A DNA stretch of 64,000 nucleotides, from assembly GCA_022769625.1 (NCBI GenBank), contig JALEJP010000083.1:34017-98016 (forward strand), given 5' to 3'. This DNA is from Lachnospiraceae bacterium. Lineage in GTDB: Bacteria; Bacillota; Clostridia; Lachnospirales; Lachnospiraceae. The notes under the pieces are model-generated. The model ran no database searches and had not been told where the DNA came from. It saw only the letters and a list, made by a program, of their open reading frames with translations. A program made the translations under genes and the position numbers. Positions 26,104 through 35,271 of this stretch are shown in pieces. Numbering within the stretch: the first letter of the stretch is position 1; every line of letters starts with the position of its first letter.

Positions 26104-26774
26104 CTGTTTTTCTCCTGATAATCCTTCAGGAGTTTGATATATTTTCCGGCATTTTCTCCGGTCGCTGCGCCGAACACAGCAGAACCTGCCACCAGAATAT
26201 TCGCTCCGGCATCCAGAGCTGCATGTATCGTTTCTTCTTTGATACCGCCGTCCACTTCGATATCCACATCAAGCCCCCGCTCCTCAATCATATGGCGAAG
26301 GCTGCTGATCTTTTCCGTACAGTAGTCAATGTATTTCTGATTTCCAAATCCTGGATTTACCGTCATAAGCAATACCATATCCACTTTATCCAGAATGTAG
26401 TCCAGCACATGCAGAGAAGTGGATGGATTTAAAGCAATTCCTGCTTTTTTCCCAGTCTGATGAATCCACTCAATGGCACGGTCCAGGTGCGTACATGCCT
26501 CCGCATGGATCGTAATAATATCCGCTCCGCTTTTTGCTGTCTCCTCAATATAGCGCTCCGGTTGTTCCACCATCAGATGTACATCAAAAATACTGCTGCT
26601 GTTCCTGCGTATGGATTTGATTACCGGAAATCCGAAGGATATGCTTGGCACAAACATACCATCCATCACATCAATGTGCAGGTATCTGGCTCCAGCTGCC
26701 TCCACTGCCTGAATCTCTTCTCCCAGTTTCGCAAAATCCGCCGAAAGAATCGACGGTGCCAGCTCATAATGCAT
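26100..26774 (-). CDS. rpe: Ribulose-phosphate 3-epimerase
   Basis: This TIM-barrel enzyme interconverts ribulose 5-phosphate and xylulose 5-phosphate. APSILSADFAKLGEEI, the metal-binding HIDVMDG-FVP, VDLMLVE-like DVHLMVE, VNPGFGNQKYI and EVDGGI are present. The track start is a TTG only two bases from the ribosome site. The ATG at 26774 is eight bases from AGGAGG and gives 224 residues. It sits between rsgA and thiN with almost no spacing. Confidence 0.96.
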   Translation of the reverse strand: MHYELAPSILSADFAKLGEEIQAVEAAGARYLHIDVMDGMFVPSISFGFPVIKSIRRNSSSIFDVHLMVEQPERYIEETAKSGADIITIHAEACTHLDRAIEWIHQTGKKAGIALNPSTSLHVLDYILDKVDMVLLMTVNPGFGNQKYIDYCTEKISSLRHMIEERGLDVDIEVDGGIKEETIHAALDAGANILVAGSAVFGAATGENAGKYIKLLKDYQEKNS

Positions 26775-26776
26775 CT

Positions 26777-27655
26777 TCAATACCTCCTTTTCTGTTTCAG
26801 TTCCCCGTACAGCAACTTATAGTTCTCATAACGCACCGGACTGATCTTTCCTTCCTCCAGTGCCTTTTTCACCTGGCAATCCGGCTCGTTTATGTGCATA
26901 CAGCCCTGAAACCGGCAATAGGGCTCATATTCGCGAAATTCCGCAAAATAATCCTTTAACTCATCCCCGGTAATCTCCGTCAGATACAGAGAACTGAATC
27001 CCGGTGTATCCAGAAGATAGGTATCCCCCCCAATGGAAAACAGCTCGGAATGTCTGGTTGTATGCTTTCCTCTGTCAATTTTGCTGCTGATCTCCCCCAC
27101 CGTCATCTCTGCATCGGGATACATCAGGTTGATCAGGGAAGATTTACCCACTCCTGAGGGACCGGCAACTACCGTGGTTTTCCCTTCCAGAAGCTTTCGG
27201 ATCTCTTCCGTGCCCTCTTCTTCTCTGACACTGGTAAAGAATGCACGACAGCCACATTTCTCGTAGATTGCACGAAGCCGCTCTTTTTCCTGTTCTTCTG
27301 CCAGGTCACTTTTATTGAAACAGATCGTCGTGTGAACCTTCTGATATTCCATAGAAATCAGAAAACGATCCAGCAGATTCAGGTTTGGGGATGGCTTTGT
27401 CACCGCAAAGATCACAAGCGCCTGATCCACGTTTGCCACTGCCGGCCGTATCAGCGCATTTTCCCGCGGAAGGATTGCGCGGATGCTGCCGGTTCTTTCC
27501 GTCTCATCCAGAATGTCAATCTCCACATTATCCCCTACCAGAGGCTTTATCTTGTCCTTCCGGAAAATTCCTTTTGCCTTGCACTCATAAATTCCGGATC
27601 CTGCTATGTGAACATAGTAGAATCCGGCAATTCCTTTTATTATTTTTCCCTGCAT
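26777..27655 (-). CDS. rsgA: Ribosome small subunit-dependent GTPase A
   Basis: RsgA is a late 30S assembly factor with a circularly permuted GTPase. An OB-fold covers about 1-65. The G4 motif CFNKSDLA precedes the P-loop GPSGVGKSSLIN, and G3 LLDTPGFSS follows, the permuted order. A C-terminal zinc knuckle has the Cys/His set CRFQGCMHINEPDCQV. Length 292. It is next to the kinase prkC, an order shared with Bacillus, where the RsgA homologue is a kinase substrate. Confidence 0.96.
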   Translation of the reverse strand: MQGKIIKGIAGFYYVHIAGSGIYECKAKGIFRKDKIKPLVGDNVEIDILDETERTGSIRAILPRENALIRPAVANVDQALVIFAVTKPSPNLNLLDRFLISMEYQKVHTTICFNKSDLAEEQEKERLRAIYEKCGCRAFFTSVREEEGTEEIRKLLEGKTTVVAGPSGVGKSSLINLMYPDAEMTVGEISSKIDRGKHTTRHSELFSIGGDTYLLDTPGFSSLYLTEITGDELKDYFAEFREYEPYCRFQGCMHINEPDCQVKKALEEGKISPVRYENYKLLYGELKQKRRY

Positions 27656-27708
27656 GAAAACTCCGTTCTCTCTGCAACCGTCCGAATCTCATGATTATCG
27701 TTCCAGGA

Positions 27709-29880
27709 TTATTTAAATGGTACGCCTTCGTATTCCACTTTTTTCGTTACCTCTCCGGCATCATCCAGCACATAAACGTATGCGACACCATCACTGTCCG
27801 AATCCGACGACAGCTTCAGACGATATGGAAACTCAACGGCTTCCCCATCCACCAGTGTAGTGGTCTTTCCATCCTGCACCAGTTCGATCCGCACATCTTC
27901 CCCGTCGTAGTCCTTCGGTGCATAAAGTTTCACATCGGTCGAATACTTTTTCTCCTTCGCCTGTGATTCACTCTGAGCAGCGGTTCCGCTGTCGGAAAGG
28001 CGATTCACCGTCAGTGTGATTACCGTGCCCTTATCCACGCTCTCACCTTCCGACACATCCTGATCAATAACCTCTCCGTCATCATAGCTTTCATCTGATG
28101 TCGTCTCGATCTTGACGGCCAGTCCCATATTTTCAAGCGTGGTCTGCGCCGTATCGGCAGACTGCCCACGCACATCCGGCATGCTTACCGGCTCTGCCGT
28201 GCCTTCCTGCCCTTCTTCGCCTCCATTTTCACTGCTTTTACTGATATACAGTGTGACCATGGAGCCTTTTTCCACTTCTGTGCCCGCACCCGGACTTGTG
28301 GAGCTGACTCTTCCCTCATCAACGGAAATATCATAGACATACTGCTGCTCACATTTCAGTCCCAGATTCTCCAGTTCCTTTTCCGCATCTGCCGCCGGTT
28401 CATTTTCCAGCGGTGGAATTTCCACCATGTCACTGCCTGTACTGAGTGTATAGTAAACCGTTGTATTACGCGGTGCCATTTCACCTGCATTCGGCTGCTG
28501 CGCCATGATCTGTCCCTCCTCATAATCATTGGAGGGTTCTTCCCCTGCAAGCTCCAGCCCCAGTCCGGAATCCTTTAACAGCTCCTTTGCCTCTGCCTCT
28601 GTTCTGCCTAACAGGCTTGGAACCTCGATCTGTCCCACCGTCTCCGCCGTGGTCTCAGAGGTCTGCTCCGTCTGCCCGATTTTACCGCCGGCTAAAAATC
28701 CAAGATCAAAAAGACCTGCCGCACTTCCAACCAGTGCCAGGAAAATACAGAGGATCAGTGCACCCAGAACGATACTGCCAATGGTCATAAACTTTTCAAG
28801 CTTCGGGCTTACTCCGGAATCCTCATCATCGTCGTCCTCCGGCTCCTGATACCGGCCGCCGTAATTCTGATAGCCTCCCTGCCCATACGGTGTACCCTGC
28901 GCTTGCATCCCCTGGTTTCCTGTCCCGATATTCTGCTGATAAGTCTCCTCCGGCGGCTGGACTTCGCTGCGCCCTTCTTTTATCTTGTTCAGTTCCTCTT
29001 TGGAAACGACAACGGTATGCGCATGATTGTCAATGGGAGCAATCTTTACAAAATCACCTTCCGGGTTCACCAGAGATTCCTTCAGATCACCGATCAGTTC
29101 TTCCATATCATTGTAACGTCTGTCAGGACTTTTCTGTGTACATTTGTAAATGATCTGAACGGTGCTTTTGGGAAGATCCGGTACATATTTGCGCGGAGAC
29201 TGCATCTCTTCCTGTAAATGCTTGATCGCAATCGCCACCGTAGTATCTCCGTCGAAGGGCACATGGCCGGTAAGCATCTCATACATGGTGATACCAAGGG
29301 AATAAATATCGCTCTTGTAATCACTGTATCCTCCTCTGGCCTGTTCCGGTGAGCTGTAATGTACCGATCCCATCACATTGGAACTGATGGTGTTTGAGGT
29401 GGCCGCCCTTGCAATTCCAAAATCCGTCACCTTAACTTTTCCGTCTGTGGAAATTATAATATTCTGCGGCTTCACATCTCTGTGGACAATCCCATTGTTG
29501 TGCGCAGCCTGCAGCCCCATGGACACCTGGATGGCGATGCTGATGGCCTCCCGCACAGCCAGTCTTCCTTTTTTCTCAATATATTCTTTCAGTGTGATTC
29601 CTTCCACCAGCTCCATCACGATGAAACTGATGTCATTTTCTTCACCCACATCATAGACATTCACAATATTCGGATGCGCAAGGCCGGCCGCAGACTGCGC
29701 CTCCGCACGGAATTTTGATATAAATGCCTTATCTTTTCGAAATTCAGCCTTCAGTACTTTTACCGCTACAAACCGGTTTAGTTTATGATCCTTTGCCTTA
29801 TAGACATCTGCCATACCTCCGGAACCGATTTTGCTGATGATCTCGTACCGTTCCTGGATAAACATTCCTTCTTTTAACAT
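27709..29880 (-). CDS. prkC: Serine/threonine protein kinase with PASTA domains
   Basis: This membrane kinase senses muropeptides or lipid II. The kinase domain (residues 1-270) has GSGGMADVY, the VK Lys, HRDVKPQN, DFGIA and SPEQARG. A linker with a QG-rich stretch leads to one span near 370-392. Three PASTA units follow outside the cell (VPSLLGRTEAEA, IPPLENEPAADA, MPDVRGQSADTA), then a beta-rich C-terminal domain of about 90 residues. Its start overlaps prpC by seven bases. Targets in related bacteria include divisome and wall enzymes, many of which are encoded in this window. Confidence 0.95.
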   Translation of the reverse strand: MLKEGMFIQERYEIISKIGSGGMADVYKAKDHKLNRFVAVKVLKAEFRKDKAFISKFRAEAQSAAGLAHPNIVNVYDVGEENDISFIVMELVEGITLKEYIEKKGRLAVREAISIAIQVSMGLQAAHNNGIVHRDVKPQNIIISTDGKVKVTDFGIARAATSNTISSNVMGSVHYSSPEQARGGYSDYKSDIYSLGITMYEMLTGHVPFDGDTTVAIAIKHLQEEMQSPRKYVPDLPKSTVQIIYKCTQKSPDRRYNDMEELIGDLKESLVNPEGDFVKIAPIDNHAHTVVVSKEELNKIKEGRSEVQPPEETYQQNIGTGNQGMQAQGTPYGQGGYQNYGGRYQEPEDDDDEDSGVSPKLEKFMTIGSIVLGALILCIFLALVGSAAGLFDLGFLAGGKIGQTEQTSETTAETVGQIEVPSLLGRTEAEAKELLKDSGLGLELAGEEPSNDYEEGQIMAQQPNAGEMAPRNTTVYYTLSTGSDMVEIPPLENEPAADAEKELENLGLKCEQQYVYDISVDEGRVSSTSPGAGTEVEKGSMVTLYISKSSENGGEEGQEGTAEPVSMPDVRGQSADTAQTTLENMGLAVKIETTSDESYDDGEVIDQDVSEGESVDKGTVITLTVNRLSDSGTAAQSESQAKEKKYSTDVKLYAPKDYDGEDVRIELVQDGKTTTLVDGEAVEFPYRLKLSSDSDSDGVAYVYVLDDAGEVTKKVEYEGVPFK

Positions 29881-30617
29881 TGTTCCACCTCACCTGTCAG
29901 CGGTTCTGCAAGCACCACCGCGATATTGTCCTTTCCTCCGTTTTGATTTGCCTTTGCGATCAGATCCATCGCCGTCTTCGGAAGTTCCTTACCGCTTTTG
30001 ATAATCTGCTCAATTTCCGCATCCTCTACCATATTACTCAGCCCGTCTGAGCACATCAGGATGATGTCTCCCTTTTCCAGGCTCAGATCAAAGAAATCCA
30101 CCGCAACCGTGCGGCGTGCGCCGATTGCCCTGGTAATAATATTTTTATCCGGATGATTTCTGGCCTGTTCGCGGGTAATCTCACCAAGCCGGACCATCTC
30201 CTCCACAAGAGAATGATCTCTGGTTATCTGTTTTATGTGATCACGGATCAAATACAATCTGCTGTCCCCTACATTTGCCACGTACAGATATTCGTCTACG
30301 ACTGTGGCTGCTACCACTGTCGTTCCCATCCCGCTTAGCCTCTCATCGCTGGATGCCTTATCCAGCACCTTTTCGTTTGCTGTCTCGATCGCAGTACGCA
30401 GTACGCGAATCGGATTGCGCTCTTTGTTTCTCTTTACATTGTCAACGATAACCTCTACCGTATAACGGGAGGCCGTATCACCGGCCTGATGTCCGCCCAT
30501 ACCATCTGCCACAATCAAAAGATTGGGCAGACGCCCCACCGGAGTGTCTGAGGCGTACACAAAATCCTGGTTCATCGTTCTCTTTCGTCCTACATCCGTA
30601 ATGCAGCATGATCTCAT
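29874..30617 (-). CDS. prpC: PP2C-type protein phosphatase
   Basis: The cytoplasmic metal-dependent phosphatase reverses PrkC phosphorylation. Motifs are TDVGRKRTMNQDF, VADGMGGHQAGDTAS, MCSDGLSNMV and GGKDNIAVV, which supply the conserved Asp metal ligands. The track start is too early and overlaps rlmN. The ATG at 30617 follows AGGAG by seven bases and gives 247 residues, the usual size. It starts four bases after the rlmN stop and overlaps prkC. Confidence 0.95.
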   Translation of the reverse strand: MRSCCITDVGRKRTMNQDFVYASDTPVGRLPNLLIVADGMGGHQAGDTASRYTVEVIVDNVKRNKERNPIRVLRTAIETANEKVLDKASSDERLSGMGTTVVAATVVDEYLYVANVGDSRLYLIRDHIKQITRDHSLVEEMVRLGEITREQARNHPDKNIITRAIGARRTVAVDFFDLSLEKGDIILMCSDGLSNMVEDAEIEQIIKSGKELPKTAMDLIAKANQNGGKDNIAVVLAEPLTGEVEQC

Positions 30618-30621
30618 GCTC

Positions 30622-31716
30622 TTACTCCTTTTTCTCTTTGTCCAGATAGCTTTTCCTAAGTTGTCCACATGCACCGCCTATATCCCGTCCCATTTCTCTC
30701 CTTATAGTAACATTAATTCCGCAATTTTCAAGTTTATTTTTAAAATCAGCGATCACTTTTTTGCCCGACTGCACGTAAGAACGTTCCTTGATAGGGTTAA
30801 CCGGAATCAGATTCACATGACAGTTCATTCCATGAATCAGAGATGCCAGCTCTTTTGCATCCTCTGCCGTGTCATTTTTACCTCCCACCAGGCTGTACTC
30901 AAAGGTGATCCGTCTTCCCGTCTTTTCATAATAATAACGGCATGCCTCCACGGCATCATGGATTTCGTATTTCTTTGCAACCGGAAGCAGCTCTTCCCGC
31001 TTCTGCTGGCTGGACGCATGCAGAGAAAGAGCCAGTGTGATCTGAAGTCCTTCCTCTGCCAGCTGGCGCATGCGCGGCACGATCCCACAGGTGGACAGTG
31101 TGATATTTCTCTGACTGATATTCAGTCCATGCCCGTCACTGAGCATATGAATGAATTTTACCGCATTGTCATAATTGTCCAGAGGCTCCCCGGTTCCCAT
31201 CATAACCAGATTGGAAATCCTCTCACCAGTCATTTTCTGGATCCGGTACACCTGATCCAGCATTTCTCCCGGGGTCAGATCTCTGGTGCGTCCCCCGATC
31301 GTGGAAGCGCAGAACCGGCATCCCATCCTGCATCCAACCTGGGTGGAAATACAGACGGAATTGCCATGCTGATATTTCATCAGAACGCTCTCGATCACAT
31401 ATCCGTCCGCAAGACGGAACAGATATTTCTGCGTGCCGTCGATCTGTGAAGTCAGTACCTGTACCGGTGTCAGACAGGTATAGCTGCAGCTTTCAGAAAG
31501 TTTCCGGCGCAGGCTTTTGGAAAGATTTGTCATCTCATCAAAACTATCTGCAAGCTTCTGGTGCATCCACTGATAAAGCTGTCCGGCATGAAAAGGTTTT
31601 TCCCCCATACCGGCAAGCAGTGCCTGCACCTCCCCGTAATCCAGGGACTTGATATCCGTCTTCCGGATACCGTCCGTATTTTCCTTGTCTCTGTTGCTGT
31701 TATCCATCATTTCCAT
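30622..31716 (-). CDS. rlmN: Dual-specificity 23S rRNA/tRNA adenine C2-methyltransferase
   Basis: This radical SAM enzyme methylates A2503 of 23S rRNA. The iron-sulphur motif GCRMGCRFCAST (CxxxCxxC) lies near residue 117. GEPLDNYDNAVK, the mechanistic region SLHAS and the C-terminal NLIPVNPI and RREMGRDIGGACGQL with the second conserved Cys are present. The spacing and the Cys set fit RlmN rather than Cfr, and its place in a housekeeping operon supports this. It is 15 bases downstream of rsmB. Confidence 0.94.
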   Translation of the reverse strand: MEMMDNSNRDKENTDGIRKTDIKSLDYGEVQALLAGMGEKPFHAGQLYQWMHQKLADSFDEMTNLSKSLRRKLSESCSYTCLTPVQVLTSQIDGTQKYLFRLADGYVIESVLMKYQHGNSVCISTQVGCRMGCRFCASTIGGRTRDLTPGEMLDQVYRIQKMTGERISNLVMMGTGEPLDNYDNAVKFIHMLSDGHGLNISQRNITLSTCGIVPRMRQLAEEGLQITLALSLHASSQQKREELLPVAKKYEIHDAVEACRYYYEKTGRRITFEYSLVGGKNDTAEDAKELASLIHGMNCHVNLIPVNPIKERSYVQSGKKVIADFKNKLENCGINVTIRREMGRDIGGACGQLRKSYLDKEKKE

Positions 31717-31731
31717 GTTATACGCTTTCCT

Positions 31732-33078
31732 CTACTGGATTCTTTTAAACCTTGCCATAAAAAATCCATCTGTTTTATGTACCCCCGGAAGAAGCTGCAG
31801 ATACCCCGCCTGTGTTGTCTTGCTTTTCAGCTCATCACAGATATACGGATCAATGCTCTCCAGCCGGAACGGATAATTTTCCAGAAACCATTTTACATTG
31901 TACTGATTTTCCTCCGCGCCAATGGTACAGGTACTGTATATGAGGGTACCGCCCTTTTTTACGTAAGGCCAGACCGTGTCCAGAATCTTTCGCTGCAGTT
32001 TCACGATCTCCGCCTGTTTTGCAGGTGTCATCTTATATCGGATATCTGCCTTTTTGCCGATCACGCCAAGACCGGAACAGGGTACATCCGCAAGCAGTAT
32101 ATCTGCTTTTTCCACGGACTCGGGATCAAACACCGTGGCATCCATCCGTACGGCAGACATATTGATGACGCCGATGCGCTCAATATTGTCCTGCATCAGG
32201 GATACCTTGTAATCGGTGACATCCCTTGCCTCCACATGTCCGCTTCCCTGGAGCATATCTGCCAGATGCAAGCTCTTTCCTCCCGGTGCCGCGCACACAT
32301 CAATGCAGAAATCACCCCATTTGGGTGCCGCGATCTCCGACACCAGCATGGAACTGACATCCTGCACCTGAAACCAGCCTTTTTTGAACGCATCCACTGC
32401 TTTCATGTAATTATAATTACCAATATTCAGCGCGTAGTCCAGATAAGGCACACGCTCCACACAGATGTCCTGGGCTTTCAGGCTCTCCACGATCTCATCC
32501 ATGGAGGCTTTTCCCAGATTACAGCGCACCGACGTCAGCTTTTCTTTGTGCATGTCGGCACAGATCTCTTCCACTGCATCAAATCCATAAAGCTCGATCC
32601 AGTTTTTCAAAATCCACTCCGGCATGGAGTAGGTCACAGACAAATAAAGTATCGGCTGTTTCTCCCTGGAAGGATACTCCACTTTATCCAGATTGCGCGC
32701 CACACTGCGCAGTACGCCATTTACAAAACCTTTCAGCTGATAAAAGCCCCTTTTCTGAGCCAGACGCACTCCTTCATTGCAGATGGCTGAATCCGGTACA
32801 CTGTCCATGTATTTCAGCTGATAGACCGACATTCTTAAAATATTGCGGATCACCGGCTTCATCTGACGAACCTTCACTTTGGAAAAACGTTCGATGATAT
32901 AATCCAGCTGAATCATGTTTTCCAGCGTCCCCTCCGTGACCCGGGTAATAAATGCACGATCCCTCTTTTCCAGATACTGGTATTTTTCCAGAACATCCTT
33001 CATCACAATGTGGCTGTATTGCTCCTCCTCCACGATGTCCATCAGAGCTCCCAGTATAATTTCTCTCAGATTAATCAT
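31732..33078 (-). CDS. rsmB: 16S rRNA (cytosine(967)-C5)-methyltransferase
   Basis: An N-terminal NusB-like RNA-binding domain (residues 1-140) joins a SAM methyltransferase domain. CAAPGGKSLHLA is the SAM motif, DVPCSGLGVIGKK holds the general cysteine, and YSTCTI holds the catalytic cysteine. Length 448 is typical. It overlaps the upstream yugP by eight bases. Confidence 0.95.
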   Translation of the reverse strand: MINLREIILGALMDIVEEEQYSHIVMKDVLEKYQYLEKRDRAFITRVTEGTLENMIQLDYIIERFSKVKVRQMKPVIRNILRMSVYQLKYMDSVPDSAICNEGVRLAQKRGFYQLKGFVNGVLRSVARNLDKVEYPSREKQPILYLSVTYSMPEWILKNWIELYGFDAVEEICADMHKEKLTSVRCNLGKASMDEIVESLKAQDICVERVPYLDYALNIGNYNYMKAVDAFKKGWFQVQDVSSMLVSEIAAPKWGDFCIDVCAAPGGKSLHLADMLQGSGHVEARDVTDYKVSLMQDNIERIGVINMSAVRMDATVFDPESVEKADILLADVPCSGLGVIGKKADIRYKMTPAKQAEIVKLQRKILDTVWPYVKKGGTLIYSTCTIGAEENQYNVKWFLENYPFRLESIDPYICDELKSKTTQAGYLQLLPGVHKTDGFFMARFKRIQ

Positions 33079-33817
33079 CTCTTCTGCGTCCTCCGGCCAG
33101 AATGATCAGACGCAGCAGCTGCAGAATGGAGGATGCAAGACTTGCCACATAAGTCATAGCCGCCGCACGAAGTACTTTCTTTGCTCCGGAAATCTCTTCT
33201 CCGCCCAGCATCCCGGTTCCCTCCAGAATACGGACAGCACGGCTGGATGCGTTAAATTCCACCGGAAGCGTCACAAGCTGGAACAGCACCGCCAGGCCAA
33301 ACAGAACAATGCCGATCATCGTCAGTTTTTCCAGTCCCATCACAAGACCCAACAGAAAGATCGGCCAGGAAAGGCTGGATCCAATGTTTGCCGCCGGGAC
33401 CAGTGTACTGCGCAGAACCAGAGGACCATAATTTTTCTGATGCTGAATGGCATGACCGCACTCATGGGCTGCCACACATACTGCAGCCACGGAATTGGAA
33501 GAGTACGTACTGTCCGAAAGCCGTAGAACTTTTGAGCGCGGATCATAGTGATCCGTCAGATTACCGGATACATGCTCAATACGCACATCATAAATTCCGC
33601 TGCGGCGAAGCACCTCCGCTGCCGCCTGTGCGCCGGTAAATCCTGCCATACAGCGCACCTGCGAATACTTTGCAAACGTGCGGTTGACTCCGGCAGAAGC
33701 GATCATCGTCAGAATCAGGCCGAAAAATACCAGAATCACAGTAGGATCCCAGTACCAGCCATATCCCATTCCTCTTCCGTAATATCCAAGTGTACTGCCA
33801 AGTAACATACCTGTCAT
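33071..33817 (-). CDS. yugP: Membrane zinc metallopeptidase, YugP family
   Basis: A glycine-rich N-terminus with a span (DPTVILVFFGLILTM) precedes the metal site AAHECGHAIQHQ (HExxH). Three further spans follow in the C-terminal half (IFLLGLVMGLEKLT, IVLFGLAVLFQLV). This matches the neutral zinc peptidase family of YugP (Pfam Zn_peptidase_2). Its substrate is not known to me. It overlaps fmt by four bases (ATGA), an insertion into the otherwise Bacillus-like def-fmt-rsmB order. Confidence 0.88.
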   Translation of the reverse strand: MTGMLLGSTLGYYGRGMGYGWYWDPTVILVFFGLILTMIASAGVNRTFAKYSQVRCMAGFTGAQAAAEVLRRSGIYDVRIEHVSGNLTDHYDPRSKVLRLSDSTYSSNSVAAVCVAAHECGHAIQHQKNYGPLVLRSTLVPAANIGSSLSWPIFLLGLVMGLEKLTMIGIVLFGLAVLFQLVTLPVEFNASSRAVRILEGTGMLGGEEISGAKKVLRAAAMTYVASLASSILQLLRLIILAGGRRRDD

Positions 33818-34749
33818 AAAATCATTCCCTTCTCTAAATGACAGCCCCGAAGAAAGGCTGCCGTATCCATACGTTTTTTCCCCTCAAGCTGAAGCATGCG
33901 CACAGCAAGGACTCCCTCACCTGTTCCCACAAAAAGCCGGTCCTTTTCGGCTTTCAGAATCATGCCGGGCAGCACTTTTTCTCCCGCCTCTTCCTCTGTC
34001 AGCACATCGGCCTCCCAGATCTTTAACGTTTTGCCGTTCAGTTTTGTAAAAGCACTTGGCCAGGGATTTAAACCACGAATCAGCCGTTCGATTTCCACTG
34101 CTGTTTTGTTCCAGTCGATCAGGCCCATATCCTTTGTCAGCATTTTCGCATAAGGTGTGGGAGATTCTCCCTGCTCCTGTGGTATAATGGTTCTCGCTTC
34201 CAGTCCTTCCAGCGTCTCAAGCAGAAGCTTCGCACCTGCCGCACTGAGTTTATCAAACAGACTTCCGCCTGTCTCTTTTTTCTCCAGTGGAACCACCGTT
34301 TTTAAAAGCATGTCACCGGTATCCAGACCGGCATCCATCTGCATGGTAGTTACGCCGGATTCTCTCTCCCCATCAATCACGGCCCACTGAATGGGTGCGG
34401 CTCCCCGGTATTTCGGCAGAAGGGAACCGTGAACGTTCACACAGCCGTAGGGGGCAATATCCAGAATTTCCTGTGGGATAATCTGCCCGAAAGCCACCAC
34501 CACCAGAACATCCGGTTTCAGGTTCCGGATCTGTTCCACGACCTCCGGTTCCCGGATACGCCTTGGCTGATACACCGGGATCCCTGCTTCCACTGCCACT
34601 TCCTTAACCGGCGGAAACTGCATCGCCTTTCCTCTTCCTTTCGGTTTGTCCGGCTGGGTAAACACAGCAGCCACCTCATGTCCGGAATCAATCAGTGCTT
34701 TTAAGGCATCCACCGCAAAATCGGGTGTTCCCATATAAATAACCCTCAT
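33814..34749 (-). CDS. fmt: Methionyl-tRNA formyltransferase
   Basis: Fmt formylates initiator Met-tRNA. The N-terminal formyltransferase domain shows YMGTPDFAV, the TQPDKPKGRGK loop and the active-site segment NVHGSLLPKYRGAAPIQ with Asn/His; Asp follows in DAGLDTGDM. A C-terminal OB-like domain begins after residue 205 (RGLNPWPSAF). Length 311. The neighbouring def removes the same formyl group after translation, and the pair is usually coexpressed. Confidence 0.97.
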   Translation of the reverse strand: MRVIYMGTPDFAVDALKALIDSGHEVAAVFTQPDKPKGRGKAMQFPPVKEVAVEAGIPVYQPRRIREPEVVEQIRNLKPDVLVVVAFGQIIPQEILDIAPYGCVNVHGSLLPKYRGAAPIQWAVIDGERESGVTTMQMDAGLDTGDMLLKTVVPLEKKETGGSLFDKLSAAGAKLLLETLEGLEARTIIPQEQGESPTPYAKMLTKDMGLIDWNKTAVEIERLIRGLNPWPSAFTKLNGKTLKIWEADVLTEEEAGEKVLPGMILKAEKDRLFVGTGEGVLAVRMLQLEGKKRMDTAAFLRGCHLEKGMIL

Positions 34750-34765
34750 CGTATGATGATTCCTC

Positions 34766-35233
34766 CTATTCTTCGTAATCTACATCCTCAAGCGGCCCTT
34801 CCACTTTCTCCACAAACATATGGCCGTCCAGATGCTCACACTCATGACAGATGGCGCGCGCCAGAAGACCTTCTCCCTCCAGCACAAATTCTTCCATATC
34901 TTCGTCACAGGCTTTTACTTTTACATAATCGGGACGTGTCACAATGCCGGACTGTCCCGGCAGACTTAAGCAGCCTTCCGGCCCGGTCTGCTCTCCGGCC
35001 GTCTCGATGATCACCGGATTGATCAGTACATGGGGATCATCTCCGCAGTCGATGACCACGATACGGCGCAGAATCCCCACCTGGTTTGCCGCAAGTCCCA
35101 CGCCCATGGAATCATACATGGTGTCGAACATATCATTGACAAGCTGCCTGAGCCTTGGTGTCATCTCCGTGACCTCTCTGCACACCTTTGTCAGTACCTC
35201 ATCACCCATAATCCTTACTTTACGAATTGCCAT
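34766..35233 (-). CDS. def: Peptide deformylase
   Basis: This metalloprotease removes N-formyl groups from nascent proteins. Its three motifs are GVGLAANQVG, EGCLSLPG (metal Cys) and CHECEHLDG (HExxH metal site). At 155 residues it is a short type I/III form with a few C-terminal acidic residues. GGAGG precedes the ATG. It lies between priA and fmt. Confidence 0.97.
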   Translation of the reverse strand: MAIRKVRIMGDEVLTKVCREVTEMTPRLRQLVNDMFDTMYDSMGVGLAANQVGILRRIVVIDCGDDPHVLINPVIIETAGEQTGPEGCLSLPGQSGIVTRPDYVKVKACDEDMEEFVLEGEGLLARAICHECEHLDGHMFVEKVEGPLEDVDYEE

Positions 35234-35271
35234 TTTCTCATCCTCCGTTTTCTGTCATTTCCCGGCTAAAC

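Noticed and set aside
31561-32790. 409-residue plus-strand ORF opposite rsmB
   Set aside because: Shadow frame of a clearly conserved gene; His/Cys/Phe-rich translation typical of an antisense frame.
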